NCBI GenBank assembly: GCA_041621755.1 | Contig: JBFKAE010000001.1 | Coordinates: 1-64,000, forward strand | DNA length: 64,000 nucleotides | From: Sphingosinicella sp041621755 | GTDB taxonomy: Bacteria > Pseudomonadota > Alphaproteobacteria > Sphingomonadales > Sphingomonadaceae | Reading direction: 5' to 3' | In this document: piece by piece, positions 24,861 through 32,397 of the stretch | How the letters are laid out: the number at the start of each line of letters is the position of its first letter | Numbering within the stretch: position 1 is the stretch's first letter | Made by a program: the position numbers and the translations under genes | The notes under the pieces: generated by a model | Told to the model about the DNA's origin: nothing | The model's input: only the letters and a program-made list of their open reading frames with translations | Database searches by the model: none

Positions 24861-25546
24861 TGCAACACGGACTATCAGGAACCGCAGGACTCGGACGATC
24901 AGGAACCGAAAGTTCGGACTATCGGGAACCGGAATGGCCTTCAAACCCGCAGAAATCTGCGCCGAAATTCGTCCTTAACTTAGCTAACAAAGAATCCTTC
25001 GGATTCTTGCTAACGGACTCGCGCCTGTGGACGGACAGTGAACCGCCACCACACAGGCTTGCCGAAACGAGGGTATGCGATGGGCCTCCGCTGACCCATG
25101 TCACGCTCATCTGGCGCGAAGGCGAGCACGAAGACTGGCTCAAATTTGGCAGGCCGATTGCCGAGCGGATCGTCGACCGCCGTCAGCGCATCGAAAGCTA
25201 TGCGGCAGGCCAGGTGTTCGGCTTGGTGCGCTGGGCGTCCAATGATTACGGCACCGTCCGCTCGACGCTCGACATCGTCCGTGCCGTCGCTGGGACGGCC
25301 CCTTGCGTTCCGGTGCCCCAAGTCGATCCCGGCGGCGATCTGCTGCTCAGTGTTCATGGCTGGCCGAAGGTTGCCCAAGTCTTTCGCCTGATCGATACGA
25401 TCGAAGCGTCAGGCATCGACCCCTGCGATGTCGCGCCCGATCATTGGCGGCACATCCACAACCGGCTTGCCGGGCGCGAAGTGCCGCGCGGCTACAATCT
25501 GGCGCGTCACCGTGCCTGGCTCCAGCGCAAGGCGCTGCTGCCATGA
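24860..25546 (+). CDS. DUF2840 protein, start uncertain
   Basis: The conserved DUF2840 region runs from about base 25093 to the stop: LTHVTLIWREGEHEDWLKFG, GQVFGLVRWASNDYGTV, then GGDLLLSVHGWPKVAQVFRL and IDPCDVAPDHWRHIHNRLAG. Family proteins of the transfer region are usually about 165 aa; here the only in-frame ATG is at 24860, which would add about 75 residues read through the iterons and a hairpin. The true start is therefore probably a rarer codon downstream, or the N-terminus was rearranged when parA was lost. Function unknown. It overlaps traF by ATGA. Confidence 0.75.
   Translation: MQHGLSGTAGLGRSGTESSDYREPEWPSNPQKSAPKFVLNLANKESFGFLLTDSRLWTDSEPPPHRLAETRVCDGPPLTHVTLIWREGEHEDWLKFGRPIAERIVDRRQRIESYAAGQVFGLVRWASNDYGTVRSTLDIVRAVAGTAPCVPVPQVDPGGDLLLSVHGWPKVAQVFRLIDTIEASGIDPCDVAPDHWRHIHNRLAGREVPRGYNLARHRAWLQRKALLP
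24868..24931 (+). repeat. Three 17-bp iterons, probable RepA-dependent origin
   Basis: CGGACTATCAGGAACCG (24868-24884), CGGACGATCAGGAACCG (24892-24908) and CGGACTATCGGGAACCG (24915-24931), each differing from the consensus at one base or none, with periods of 24 and 23 bp (about two helical turns). They begin right after the repA stop, as RepA iterons do. Confidence 0.78.
24990..25008. repeat. Short hairpin next to the iterons
   Basis: AAGAATCC-TTC-GGATTCTT is a perfect 8-bp stem in an AT-richer stretch (24975-25010) following the iterons. It has no T-tract, so it is more likely part of the origin than a terminator. Confidence 0.5.
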
Positions 25547-26121
25547 TGCGGCGACGATTCATTCTCGCTGGATCCGTCGCCGCCGCCACACTCGCGACGC
25601 TGACCGTGCCGGTCTCGCGTTACGCGGTGTGGAATGTATCGGCGAGCGTGCCGACCGGACTCTACGCCATCCGTGGCAAGGCAAGCCTGCACGTCGGCGA
25701 ACGGATCGCCATCGAACCGCCGCCCGAACTGCGCCGACTGCTCGCCGAACGGCATTACCTCCCGACCGGCGTACCTCTGCTGAAGCGCATTGCCGCTGTG
25801 CGCGGCCAGTGCGTTTGCCGCTTCGCGCATGCCATCACGATTGACGGCCAATATGTCGGCGCGGCGCGTGCTCGCGACCGTCTCGGGCGCCCGCTGCCGC
25901 TCTGGTCTGGCTGCCGTGTGCTGCGCACCGGCGAGCTATTCGTGATGAACCCGGCTGCGCTCGACAGCTTCGACGGCCGCTATTTCGGCGTGCTGCGCAT
26001 GGCCGATGTGATCGGCCGCGCAACGCCGGTCTGGACCGATGAATCGGGCAAAGGCGACCATCAATGGTTCGCCGATCCCCTTTCGAACCAAACCTCCAGT
26101 TCAACAACCGAAGGAGACTGA
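25543..26121 (+). CDS. traF: TraF-type S26 conjugal transfer peptidase
   Basis: 192 residues, S26 signal-peptidase-like protease that matures the conjugative pilin (TrbC in RP4 by cyclisation). N-terminal membrane anchor (FILAGSVAAATLATLTVPV), catalytic serine in NVSASVPTGLY (about Ser35) and catalytic lysine in PLLKRIAAVRG (about Lys81). The C-terminus has the usual GRYFGVLRMADVIGRATPVW. The start ATGATG overlaps the end of the DUF2840 gene. TrbC at 57038 is the expected substrate. Confidence 0.88.
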   Translation: MMRRRFILAGSVAAATLATLTVPVSRYAVWNVSASVPTGLYAIRGKASLHVGERIAIEPPPELRRLLAERHYLPTGVPLLKRIAAVRGQCVCRFAHAITIDGQYVGAARARDRLGRPLPLWSGCRVLRTGELFVMNPAALDSFDGRYFGVLRMADVIGRATPVWTDESGKGDHQWFADPLSNQTSSSTTEGD

Positions 26122-26124
26122 ACG

Positions 26125-26454
26125 ATGAAGATTGGATATTTTGTGACCGCAGACGGCGGCTTTTCCGGACACATTACAACGCTGACGCTCGACATTGGCG
26201 TGGTGCTGCTTCCCACCGAACCGTCCAACAACGAGAACGCACCCGATTACCGGGTGATTGCCGGCGACGGCGACGAGGCGCGCGAAATCGGTGCAGGTTG
26301 GAAGTGCACCGGCGAGAAGGCCGGCCACTATGTCGCGCTCCAGATCGACGACCCGGCATTCGTCCAGCCGCTGCGGGCCAACCTGTTTCACGACAACGGC
26401 ACCGGCCACGTCCTGGTCTGGTCGCGCCCGTCCCGGCACGACAAGGCGGATTGA
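26125..26454 (+). CDS. DUF736 family protein, copy 2
   Basis: 109 residues: MKIGYFVTADGGFSGHITTL, then EPSNNENAPDYRVI, EIGAGWKCTGEKAGHYVALQ, and ANLFHDNGTGHVLVWSR. A paralogue of the DUF736 gene at 21544, diverged but with the same blocks. Lies 3 bases after traF and 4 bases before the transglycosylase gene, so it is part of the transfer operon. Function unknown. Confidence 0.88.
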   Translation: MKIGYFVTADGGFSGHITTLTLDIGVVLLPTEPSNNENAPDYRVIAGDGDEAREIGAGWKCTGEKAGHYVALQIDDPAFVQPLRANLFHDNGTGHVLVWSRPSRHDKAD

Positions 26455-26458
26455 GCCG

Positions 26459-27160
26459 ATGCGCTGGAATCGCTCGGGCTTTGCCGCGTTTCTCGCAGCT
26501 GCCCTGTTCGGGTGTGCGCCTGCCTGCGGGCAGGCCGCTGCCGAACAGGCGCAGCCGCGCGCCATCGACATTGCTGCGCATCTCGCCGAGGCATCGCAGC
26601 GCTTCGGCATCCCTGAGAACTGGATTTACGCCGTGATGCGCACCGAAAGCGCGGGCCGGATTGGCGCGGTTTCATCGGCGGGAGCGATGGGCCTGATGCA
26701 ACTGATGCCCAGAACCTGGGCGCGCCAGCGCGCCCGATTCGGACTGGGTGCTGACCCGTTCGACCCGCGCGACAACATCATGGCTGGCACATCCTACCTT
26801 CGCGAGCTTTACGACAGTTACGGCGCCCCTGGCTTCCTTGCTGCCTACAATGCAGGCAGCGGACGGTACGAAGACTGGCGCGATCGCGGTCGTCCGCTTC
26901 CTGCGGAAACCCGCGCCTATGTCGCCAAAATCGCACCGATGTTGCAACCGGGCAGCGCGGCAACAGTCGTCGCCAGCACATCGTCCGTGCAGCCGGTTCG
27001 ACTATCCTGGACACAGGGCCAGCTTTTCGCAGTGCGCGGGTCTGAACAGGCAGATGCATCCGGCAGCTTCGCCGCCGCCGCGCCGCCGACCTCTATTCCT
27101 GCTTCGTCCAGTCCCCTGAACGGCCTCTTCGCGCCCGTTTCGGGGAGCCGTTCGCAGTGA
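26459..27160 (+). CDS. Lytic transglycosylase (conjugative)
   Basis: 233 residues. Signal peptide or lipoprotein-type N-terminus (RSGFAAFLAAALFGCAPACG). The SLT-type catalytic domain has IYAVMRTESAGRIGAVSSAG (catalytic Glu about residue 63), MGLMQLMPRTWA, NIMAGTSYLRELYDSY and FLAAYNAGSGRYEDW. It would cut peptidoglycan locally to let the Trb secretion channel through, like VirB1. The C-terminal 60 residues are low-complexity and probably disordered. Confidence 0.88.
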   Translation: MRWNRSGFAAFLAAALFGCAPACGQAAAEQAQPRAIDIAAHLAEASQRFGIPENWIYAVMRTESAGRIGAVSSAGAMGLMQLMPRTWARQRARFGLGADPFDPRDNIMAGTSYLRELYDSYGAPGFLAAYNAGSGRYEDWRDRGRPLPAETRAYVAKIAPMLQPGSAATVVASTSSVQPVRLSWTQGQLFAVRGSEQADASGSFAAAAPPTSIPASSSPLNGLFAPVSGSRSQ

Positions 27161-27368
27161 TCGCGCATTTGTTCCTCTGGCGCGTCACGGCGTGGATTAG
27201 CGCAGAATTGTGCGGAAGGTGGGTTGCAGGAGGGGAAGTTTCAGGAGGATGGCAAGATAAAAGCAACGGCGTCGGGTGGGGCGGAGATGGGCAGAATTTC
27301 TGGACTTTGAGCGACGTCAGCCCACCCCCCCTGACGTCAGCATTCCGCGGAACTGACGCGAATGTGCC
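27161..27368. other. Candidate oriT region upstream of the relaxase gene
   Basis: About 200 bp between the transglycosylase and relaxase genes with clustered repeats: GACGTCAG (27313-27320), CTGACGTCAG (27331-27340) separated by a C-run, a palindrome TTCCGCGGAA (27343-27352) and a third CTGACG (27353-27358). Relaxase genes of this class usually have oriT just upstream, so this is the best candidate, but no nic site is recognisable. Confidence 0.45.
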
Positions 27369-29147
27369 ATGCCGAACGACGTCGCCCGGCTGGCGCCGCC
27401 CAGTCCGGTGAACGACGACGAATTCAATGTCCGGCCGGGACGGGTCAGGGATCGAGGCAGCCGCACGGCCAAGTCCAAGTCGCTCGTCGCGCAAGTTCGG
27501 GCGCTCACCAACAAGGCCGGGCGCGTCGGCATCGCCAGCGGGAGCCTTCGCGGCACAGGCCGCAATGCCCGCGGCAGGAGCGCCGCCCTGCGCATGCGCG
27601 TCCACCATGGCCAACGCCGCGTTCTCGTAAAAGCGCGGGTGGTCCGGCACGCGGGCTCGCGCTTTTCGGCAGCACCGCTTTCCAAGCACATCGCCTATCT
27701 GGCGCGCGAAGGTGTCAGCCGGGACGGGAAGGACGCCGAGCTATTCGGCAGCGATGCCAGCGCAGTCGCCGGCGGCTCGTTCGCTGAGCGCTGCGCCGGA
27801 GACCGGCATCACTTCCGATTCATTGTCTCGCCCGAGGATGCCAGCGAGATGGCCGACGTTCGTGCCTTCACCGGCGAACTCATGACCGACGTGGCGAAGG
27901 ATCTCGGCACCCGGCTCGATTGGGTGGCGGTCGATCACTGGAACACCGACAACCCCCACATCCATATCCTGGTGAGGGGCAAGGCCGATGATGGTCGCGA
28001 TCTGGTGATCGACAAGGACTACATCCGCGAAGGGATGCGCGGCCGCGCTGAGGAGCGCGTCACGATAGAGCTGGGGCCGCGCAGCGAACGCGAGATCGAA
28101 CGGAGCCTGGCCCGCGAAATCGACGCTGACCGCTTTACCAGCCTCGACCGGCGGCTGCAGCGCATGGCCGATGAACTCGGCGGTGTGATCGACCTGCGAC
28201 CCGATCCCCGACGCTCCCAATCGGCAATGGACCGCCACCTGATAGGGCGGGCGGGCAAGCTCGAGCGCCTCGGGCTGGCAACCAGCATCGCCCCGGCCTG
28301 CTGGACGCTGAAGTCGGATATTGAGCCAACGCTGCGCCAGCTCGCGTTGCGCGGCGACATCATCAAGACCATGCACCGGGCCATGACGGGGCTTGGCGTC
28401 GAAGCCGAGCCGGCACGGTTTGCGATGCACACCGCCGCAGCGGACGAACCGATCATCGGTCGCTTGGTCGAGCGCGGGCTGCAAGATGAACTCAGCGGTC
28501 AAGCCTATGCCGTCGTCGATGGCGCCGATGGACGCATTCATCACCTTCGATTTGCCGACCTCGAACAGACCGGCGACGCCGCGCCTGGTGCAATCGTCGA
28601 ACTGCGTAGCTGGACCGACCGGCGCAGCCGGCAGGGGCAATCGCTTTGGGTCCAGTCCGATCTGGCTTTGGCCGAACAGGTGACCGCACACGGGAGCACC
28701 TGGCTCGACCGGCAACTGCTGTCGTCCGACCCATTACAGTTGGGCGGCGGGTTCGGGGATGCGATTGAACAGGGCAAGCGCGATCGGGCGGAGCATCTAG
28801 TCGGGCAAGGCCTTGCTACACGACACGGCGAGCGGATCATCATGGCCCGCAATGTGCTGACCACCCTGCGCGACCGGGATCTGGCCACGGCCAGAGAGGC
28901 GATCGCTGCACGCACTGGCCTGCCGCATCGGCCGAGCGCCGATGGCGAAGCCGTGTCGGGCACTTACCGTCAGCGACTGCAACTCGCCTCGGGGCGGTTC
29001 GCGATGATCGACAATGGGATGGGCTTCGAGCTGGTTCCCTGGCGACCGCAGCTCGACAAGCACCTTGGCCAGCACGTCACTGGCACGATTAAGGCGGGCG
29101 GCGGGATAGAGTGGGCCCTTGGCCGCTCGCGCGGGATTGGAATCTAG
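27369..29147 (+). CDS. Relaxase, RlxS/VirD2-type (DUF3363)
   Basis: 592 residues. The N-terminal relaxase part has the HUH metal motif NPHIHILVRG (about 195), AGDRHHFRFIVSPEDASEMA and LDWVAVDHWNTD. The long C-terminal part (from about 270) is the DUF3363 region with TLRQLALRGDIIKTMHRAM and a C-terminal FAMIDNGMGFELVPWRPQL. Nicks the ICE at oriT and pilots the strand through the type IV channel; such relaxases (RlxS) pair with RdfS and TraG in ICEMlSymR7A. Rich in Arg and Gly near the N-terminus (about 20-70). Confidence 0.9.
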   Translation: MPNDVARLAPPSPVNDDEFNVRPGRVRDRGSRTAKSKSLVAQVRALTNKAGRVGIASGSLRGTGRNARGRSAALRMRVHHGQRRVLVKARVVRHAGSRFSAAPLSKHIAYLAREGVSRDGKDAELFGSDASAVAGGSFAERCAGDRHHFRFIVSPEDASEMADVRAFTGELMTDVAKDLGTRLDWVAVDHWNTDNPHIHILVRGKADDGRDLVIDKDYIREGMRGRAEERVTIELGPRSEREIERSLAREIDADRFTSLDRRLQRMADELGGVIDLRPDPRRSQSAMDRHLIGRAGKLERLGLATSIAPACWTLKSDIEPTLRQLALRGDIIKTMHRAMTGLGVEAEPARFAMHTAAADEPIIGRLVERGLQDELSGQAYAVVDGADGRIHHLRFADLEQTGDAAPGAIVELRSWTDRRSRQGQSLWVQSDLALAEQVTAHGSTWLDRQLLSSDPLQLGGGFGDAIEQGKRDRAEHLVGQGLATRHGERIIMARNVLTTLRDRDLATAREAIAARTGLPHRPSADGEAVSGTYRQRLQLASGRFAMIDNGMGFELVPWRPQLDKHLGQHVTGTIKAGGGIEWALGRSRGIGI

Positions 29148-29150
29148 GCG

Positions 29151-29444
29151 TCAGCCGTGCCGATCGATCTTGAGCGGCCAGTCAAAATCGCCCCGCCTGG
29201 CATTGCGCTGGGCAACCTGCTTCTCAAACATTTCGGCCGCACGTGTGATGCCATAATCATCGGCAAACAGCGGCACGCTCTGCGACATGGTTTCGGCAGC
29301 ATCAGCTTCGCGGAACACATCGTATCGCCCAAGCTGGCGCAAAATGCTGACTTCGGCATCCTTGCTCTGCCCGCGCTTGCCGGTGACGGCGAGGCCCACT
29401 GCGATACAGCGGGCGAGTTCGGTATCGCTGATCCGGACCTTCAT
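29151..29444 (-). CDS. Hypothetical ICE protein (97 aa)
   Basis: Starts MKVRISDTELARCIAVGLAV, contains KDAEVSILRQLGRYDVFREA and DYGITRAAEMFEKQ. Amino-acid composition is normal (not a shadow type) and it lies 5 bases after the upstream small gene on the same strand. The longer reading frame to 29810 runs through low-complexity Arg-rich sequence and is rejected. Function unknown. It ends 3 bases after the relaxase stop, convergent with it. Confidence 0.6.
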   Translation of the reverse strand: MKVRISDTELARCIAVGLAVTGKRGQSKDAEVSILRQLGRYDVFREADAAETMSQSVPLFADDYGITRAAEMFEKQVAQRNARRGDFDWPLKIDRHG

Positions 29445-29449
29445 GGACT

Positions 29450-29647
29450 TCAGATCAACACGAGCTGCAGTGTGCCGTCGCCGTTGAGGCAGGCATCGGC
29501 GCGCCGCGCGGCATCGACGGCATTGCGATAATGGACCGTGCCGAACCGCTCCGCCTCGACGAATGGCACTGGCGTCCATTCTTCGCCTGGATAAACGCTC
29601 TCGTAGATCGCGCGCGCAACTTCGCGCAGCGCAACGTCGTGCCGCAT
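29450..29647 (-). CDS. Hypothetical ICE protein (65 aa)
   Basis: Starts MRHDVALREVARAIYESVY, contains EEWTPVPFVEAERFGTVHYR and ends with LQLVLI. The AGGAA 7 bases upstream of the ATG at 29647 supports the start over 29692. First gene of a two-gene minus-strand unit lying between the relaxase and traG. Function unknown. Confidence 0.6.
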   Translation of the reverse strand: MRHDVALREVARAIYESVYPGEEWTPVPFVEAERFGTVHYRNAVDAARRADACLNGDGTLQLVLI

Positions 29648-29831
29648 GACGGTAGTTCCTGTGCTGAAGCCGAATCGGCAAGACAGCAACAATATTCGTT
29701 CTATTTATGTTCTTCAAGCCGTAGCAGGTTCGAAAACCGCTGTGGCGACGATCCCGCCACCCCTTCCGATCATTCGCCAGCCTGCGAGCGGTAGCGCGCA
29801 AGGCTTGCAATACCGCATTTGCACCACCGAC

Positions 29832-31847
29832 ATGCCGCCGAAACGGGAAGGAGCAAGCTCATTGTCCGCTGCGAAGATACTCTGGGGCCAGGTGCTGGCC
29901 GTCTTCATCATCATCCTGGCGAGCATCTGGACGGCCACCCAGTGGACCGCATCGGCGCTTGCCTTTCAACCCGAACTGGGAGCGCCCTGGTTCTCGGCAT
30001 TCGGACACCCAATCTATCGGCCATACGACTTGTTCTGGTGGTGGTTTTCCTACGATGCCTATGCCCCGCAGATTTTCGAGCACGGCGGGATGATCGCGGC
30101 CTCAGGCGGGTTCGTCGCGATCGTTGTCGCCATTGCCATGTCGGTCTGGCGCGGCCGTGAGACCCGCTTGTCCAACACCTATGGTTCGGCCCATTGGGCT
30201 ACCCGCGCCGACATTACCAAGGCGGGCCTCTTCGCCGAGAAGGGCGTCGTGCTTGGCAAGTTCAACAACAGCTATCTGCGTCATGATGGTCCGGAGCATG
30301 TGCTGTGTTTTGCGCCGACGCGTTCGGGCAAGGGTGTAGGCCTGGTCATTCCGACCCTGCTCACCTGGTCCGGCTCGGCGATCGTCCACGACATCAAGGG
30401 CGAGAACTGGGGACTGACCGCGGGTTTTCGTTCAGGGTTCAGCCGCGTTCTGCGGTTCGATCCGACCAACCTCAAGTCTGCCGCCTACAACCCGCTGCTC
30501 GAAGTGCGCCGCGGCATGTGGGAAGTCCGCGATGTCCAGAATGTCGCCGACGTTCTGGTCGATCCCGAAGGAAGCCTCGAGAAACGCAATCACTGGGAAA
30601 AGACCAGCCATGCCCTTCTGGTCGGCGCGATCCTCCACGTCCTCTATGCAGAACCCGACAAGACGCTCGCCGGCGTCGCGGCCTTCCTTTCCGATCCGAG
30701 CAGGACCATCGAAACTACATTGAAGGCGATGATGACCACGCCGCACCTCGGCGAAGCCGGTCCGCACCCGGTCGTGGCCAGCGCCGCGCGCGAGCTGCTC
30801 AACAAGTCCGAGAACGAAAGGTCAGGCGTGCTCTCGACCGCTATGTCGTTCCTCGGCCTCTACCGCGATCCGGTGATCGCAGAGGTGACCCGGCGTTCCG
30901 AGTGGCGGATTGCCGATATCGTCAATGATAAGCGTCCAATAACGCTTTACCTCGTGGTGCCGCCTTCCGACATCAGCCGGACCAAGCCGCTGATCCGGCT
31001 GATCCTCAACCAGATAGGGCGGCGGCTGACCGAGGAGCTTGAAGCCGGCAAGGACCGGCACCGCCTGCTGTTGATGCTCGACGAATTTCCCGCCTTGGGG
31101 CGGCTCGATTTCTTCGAGAGCGCGTTGGCATTCATGGCGGGCTACGGGTTGAAAGCCTTCCTGATTGCCCAGTCACTCAACCAGATCGAGCGCGCTTACG
31201 GCGCCAACAACTCGATCCTCGACAACTGCCACGTCCGCGTGGCCTTCGCGACAAATGATGAGCGCACCGCCAAACGCGTGTCGGAGTCTTTGGGTACCGC
31301 CACCGAACAGCGATCAATGAAGAACTATGCCGGTCACCGCCTCTCCCCTTGGCTGGGTCACTTGATGATATCACGGTCAGAAACCTCAAGGCCGCTGCTC
31401 ACCCAAGGCGAGATCCTGCAACTTCCAGAGACTGACGAGATCGTGATGCTGTCCGGCGCGCCGCCGGTACGAGCGAAGAAGGCGCGCTACTACGCCGACC
31501 CGCGTCTGCAGGCACGTATCCAGAAACCGCCTCTGCTCGAAGCAGATCGGAAGTGCGGCCTACCTCCGGACGATTGGAGCATTTTGCCGATCGTGAAGCC
31601 GTTTCGACTGGCGAATTTCGGGGGGACGATTGATGAGGACGAAGCCAACGGCGGCATCCGCCGCGAACCTGAACTGCCGCTCCATGTTGAAATCGCGCCA
31701 CCGCCTAAGCCGCAGGTCAACGAGTTTGACTTCGGTGGCGACAACGATGCCGACGACGATGCGGCGCGGTCGGAACGGCTTCGCTCCAGGATGGTCGCAA
31801 ACTCCCGGCAGGCCGCGCTTGATCCCGGCGACGGGATCGAGCTGTGA
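29832..31847 (+). CDS. traG: Type IV coupling protein TraG/VirD4
   Basis: 671 residues. Two N-terminal membrane segments (about 15-35 and 85-105), the soluble ATPase with Walker A APTRSGKGVGLVIP (about 160) and Walker B LLMLDEFPALGRLDFFESAL (about 413), plus the RDPVIAEVTRRSEW and LIAQSLNQIERAYG blocks. It links the relaxosome to the Trb channel. The in-frame start at 29646 would add 62 residues of poor composition; the ATG at 29832 gives the usual family length. Overlaps the CopG-type gene by ATGA-like junction. Confidence 0.92.
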   Translation: MPPKREGASSLSAAKILWGQVLAVFIIILASIWTATQWTASALAFQPELGAPWFSAFGHPIYRPYDLFWWWFSYDAYAPQIFEHGGMIAASGGFVAIVVAIAMSVWRGRETRLSNTYGSAHWATRADITKAGLFAEKGVVLGKFNNSYLRHDGPEHVLCFAPTRSGKGVGLVIPTLLTWSGSAIVHDIKGENWGLTAGFRSGFSRVLRFDPTNLKSAAYNPLLEVRRGMWEVRDVQNVADVLVDPEGSLEKRNHWEKTSHALLVGAILHVLYAEPDKTLAGVAAFLSDPSRTIETTLKAMMTTPHLGEAGPHPVVASAARELLNKSENERSGVLSTAMSFLGLYRDPVIAEVTRRSEWRIADIVNDKRPITLYLVVPPSDISRTKPLIRLILNQIGRRLTEELEAGKDRHRLLLMLDEFPALGRLDFFESALAFMAGYGLKAFLIAQSLNQIERAYGANNSILDNCHVRVAFATNDERTAKRVSESLGTATEQRSMKNYAGHRLSPWLGHLMISRSETSRPLLTQGEILQLPETDEIVMLSGAPPVRAKKARYYADPRLQARIQKPPLLEADRKCGLPPDDWSILPIVKPFRLANFGGTIDEDEANGGIRREPELPLHVEIAPPPKPQVNEFDFGGDNDADDDAARSERLRSRMVANSRQAALDPGDGIEL

Positions 31848-32224
31848 AGTCGCGGCACACAATATGGCTTTCGCCCGCGGTCGCTGAGCAGTTGGCGGAA
31901 CTGGCGTTACGCAGGCGAGTGTCGCGGGCTGAGATCGTCGAAGCTGCCCTGATCTCGTTCCTGTCGCCAGACGGATCGGAACGGATGGAGGCTGCGTTCA
32001 GCAGGCGCATCGACCGCGTGCTGCGGAAGATCGAGGAGTTGGATCACAACGTCGAGGTTGGGAACGAGGCTCTGGCACTGTTTGTGCGCTTCTGGCTGAC
32101 TGCGACGCCCCAACTGCCTGACGCTGTTGCTTCTGCCGCACAGGCCAAGGGCAAAGAGCGATACGACGGCTTTGTTCAAGCCTTAGCCCGGCGTCTTAGT
32201 GGCAGCGAACGGATTGTTAGCTGA
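31844..32224 (+). CDS. CopG/ribbon-helix-helix protein
   Basis: 126 residues. The N-terminus (RHTIWLSPAVAEQLAELALR, then RVSRAEIVEAALISFLSPDG) is a ribbon-helix-helix DNA-binding fold; the rest is helical. It overlaps the traG stop by 4 bases. In related ICEs a small protein of this kind sits between traG and trbB. Here the next backbone gene is 24 kb away, so the cargo inserted right after this gene. May regulate trb or act in the relaxosome. Confidence 0.75.
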   Translation: MKSRHTIWLSPAVAEQLAELALRRRVSRAEIVEAALISFLSPDGSERMEAAFSRRIDRVLRKIEELDHNVEVGNEALALFVRFWLTATPQLPDAVASAAQAKGKERYDGFVQALARRLSGSERIVS

Positions 32225-32397
32225 CGATGACATAGAGCTTTTTGCGAGGGGATCGACTGGCAGCCGAGATTCGTTCACGACTGGCGCTTTGCCGAAACCG
32301 GAGAGCGCTTCACACCTACCTTGTTTGATCAATATTTGGTGCCCCGCCGAGTCGCCCCCATTGGCTTTGACCTAGACTAAATGTAGTCGTCGGATGA

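Noticed and set aside
24868..24931. Iterons as a CRISPR array
   Set aside because: Only three 17-bp repeats with 6-7 bp spacers and no cas genes; the position after repA explains them.
24990..25008. Hairpin after repA as a rho-independent terminator
   Set aside because: No T-tract follows, and it sits beside the iterons, so an origin element is more likely.
29444..29810. N-terminal extension of the 97-aa gene (reading frame up to 29810)
   Set aside because: The extra 122 residues are Arg-rich and overlap the 65-aa gene with a better ribosome site.
29646..29831. N-terminal extension of traG
   Set aside because: Composition unlike TraG, and the ATG at 29832 gives the usual family start before the membrane segments.
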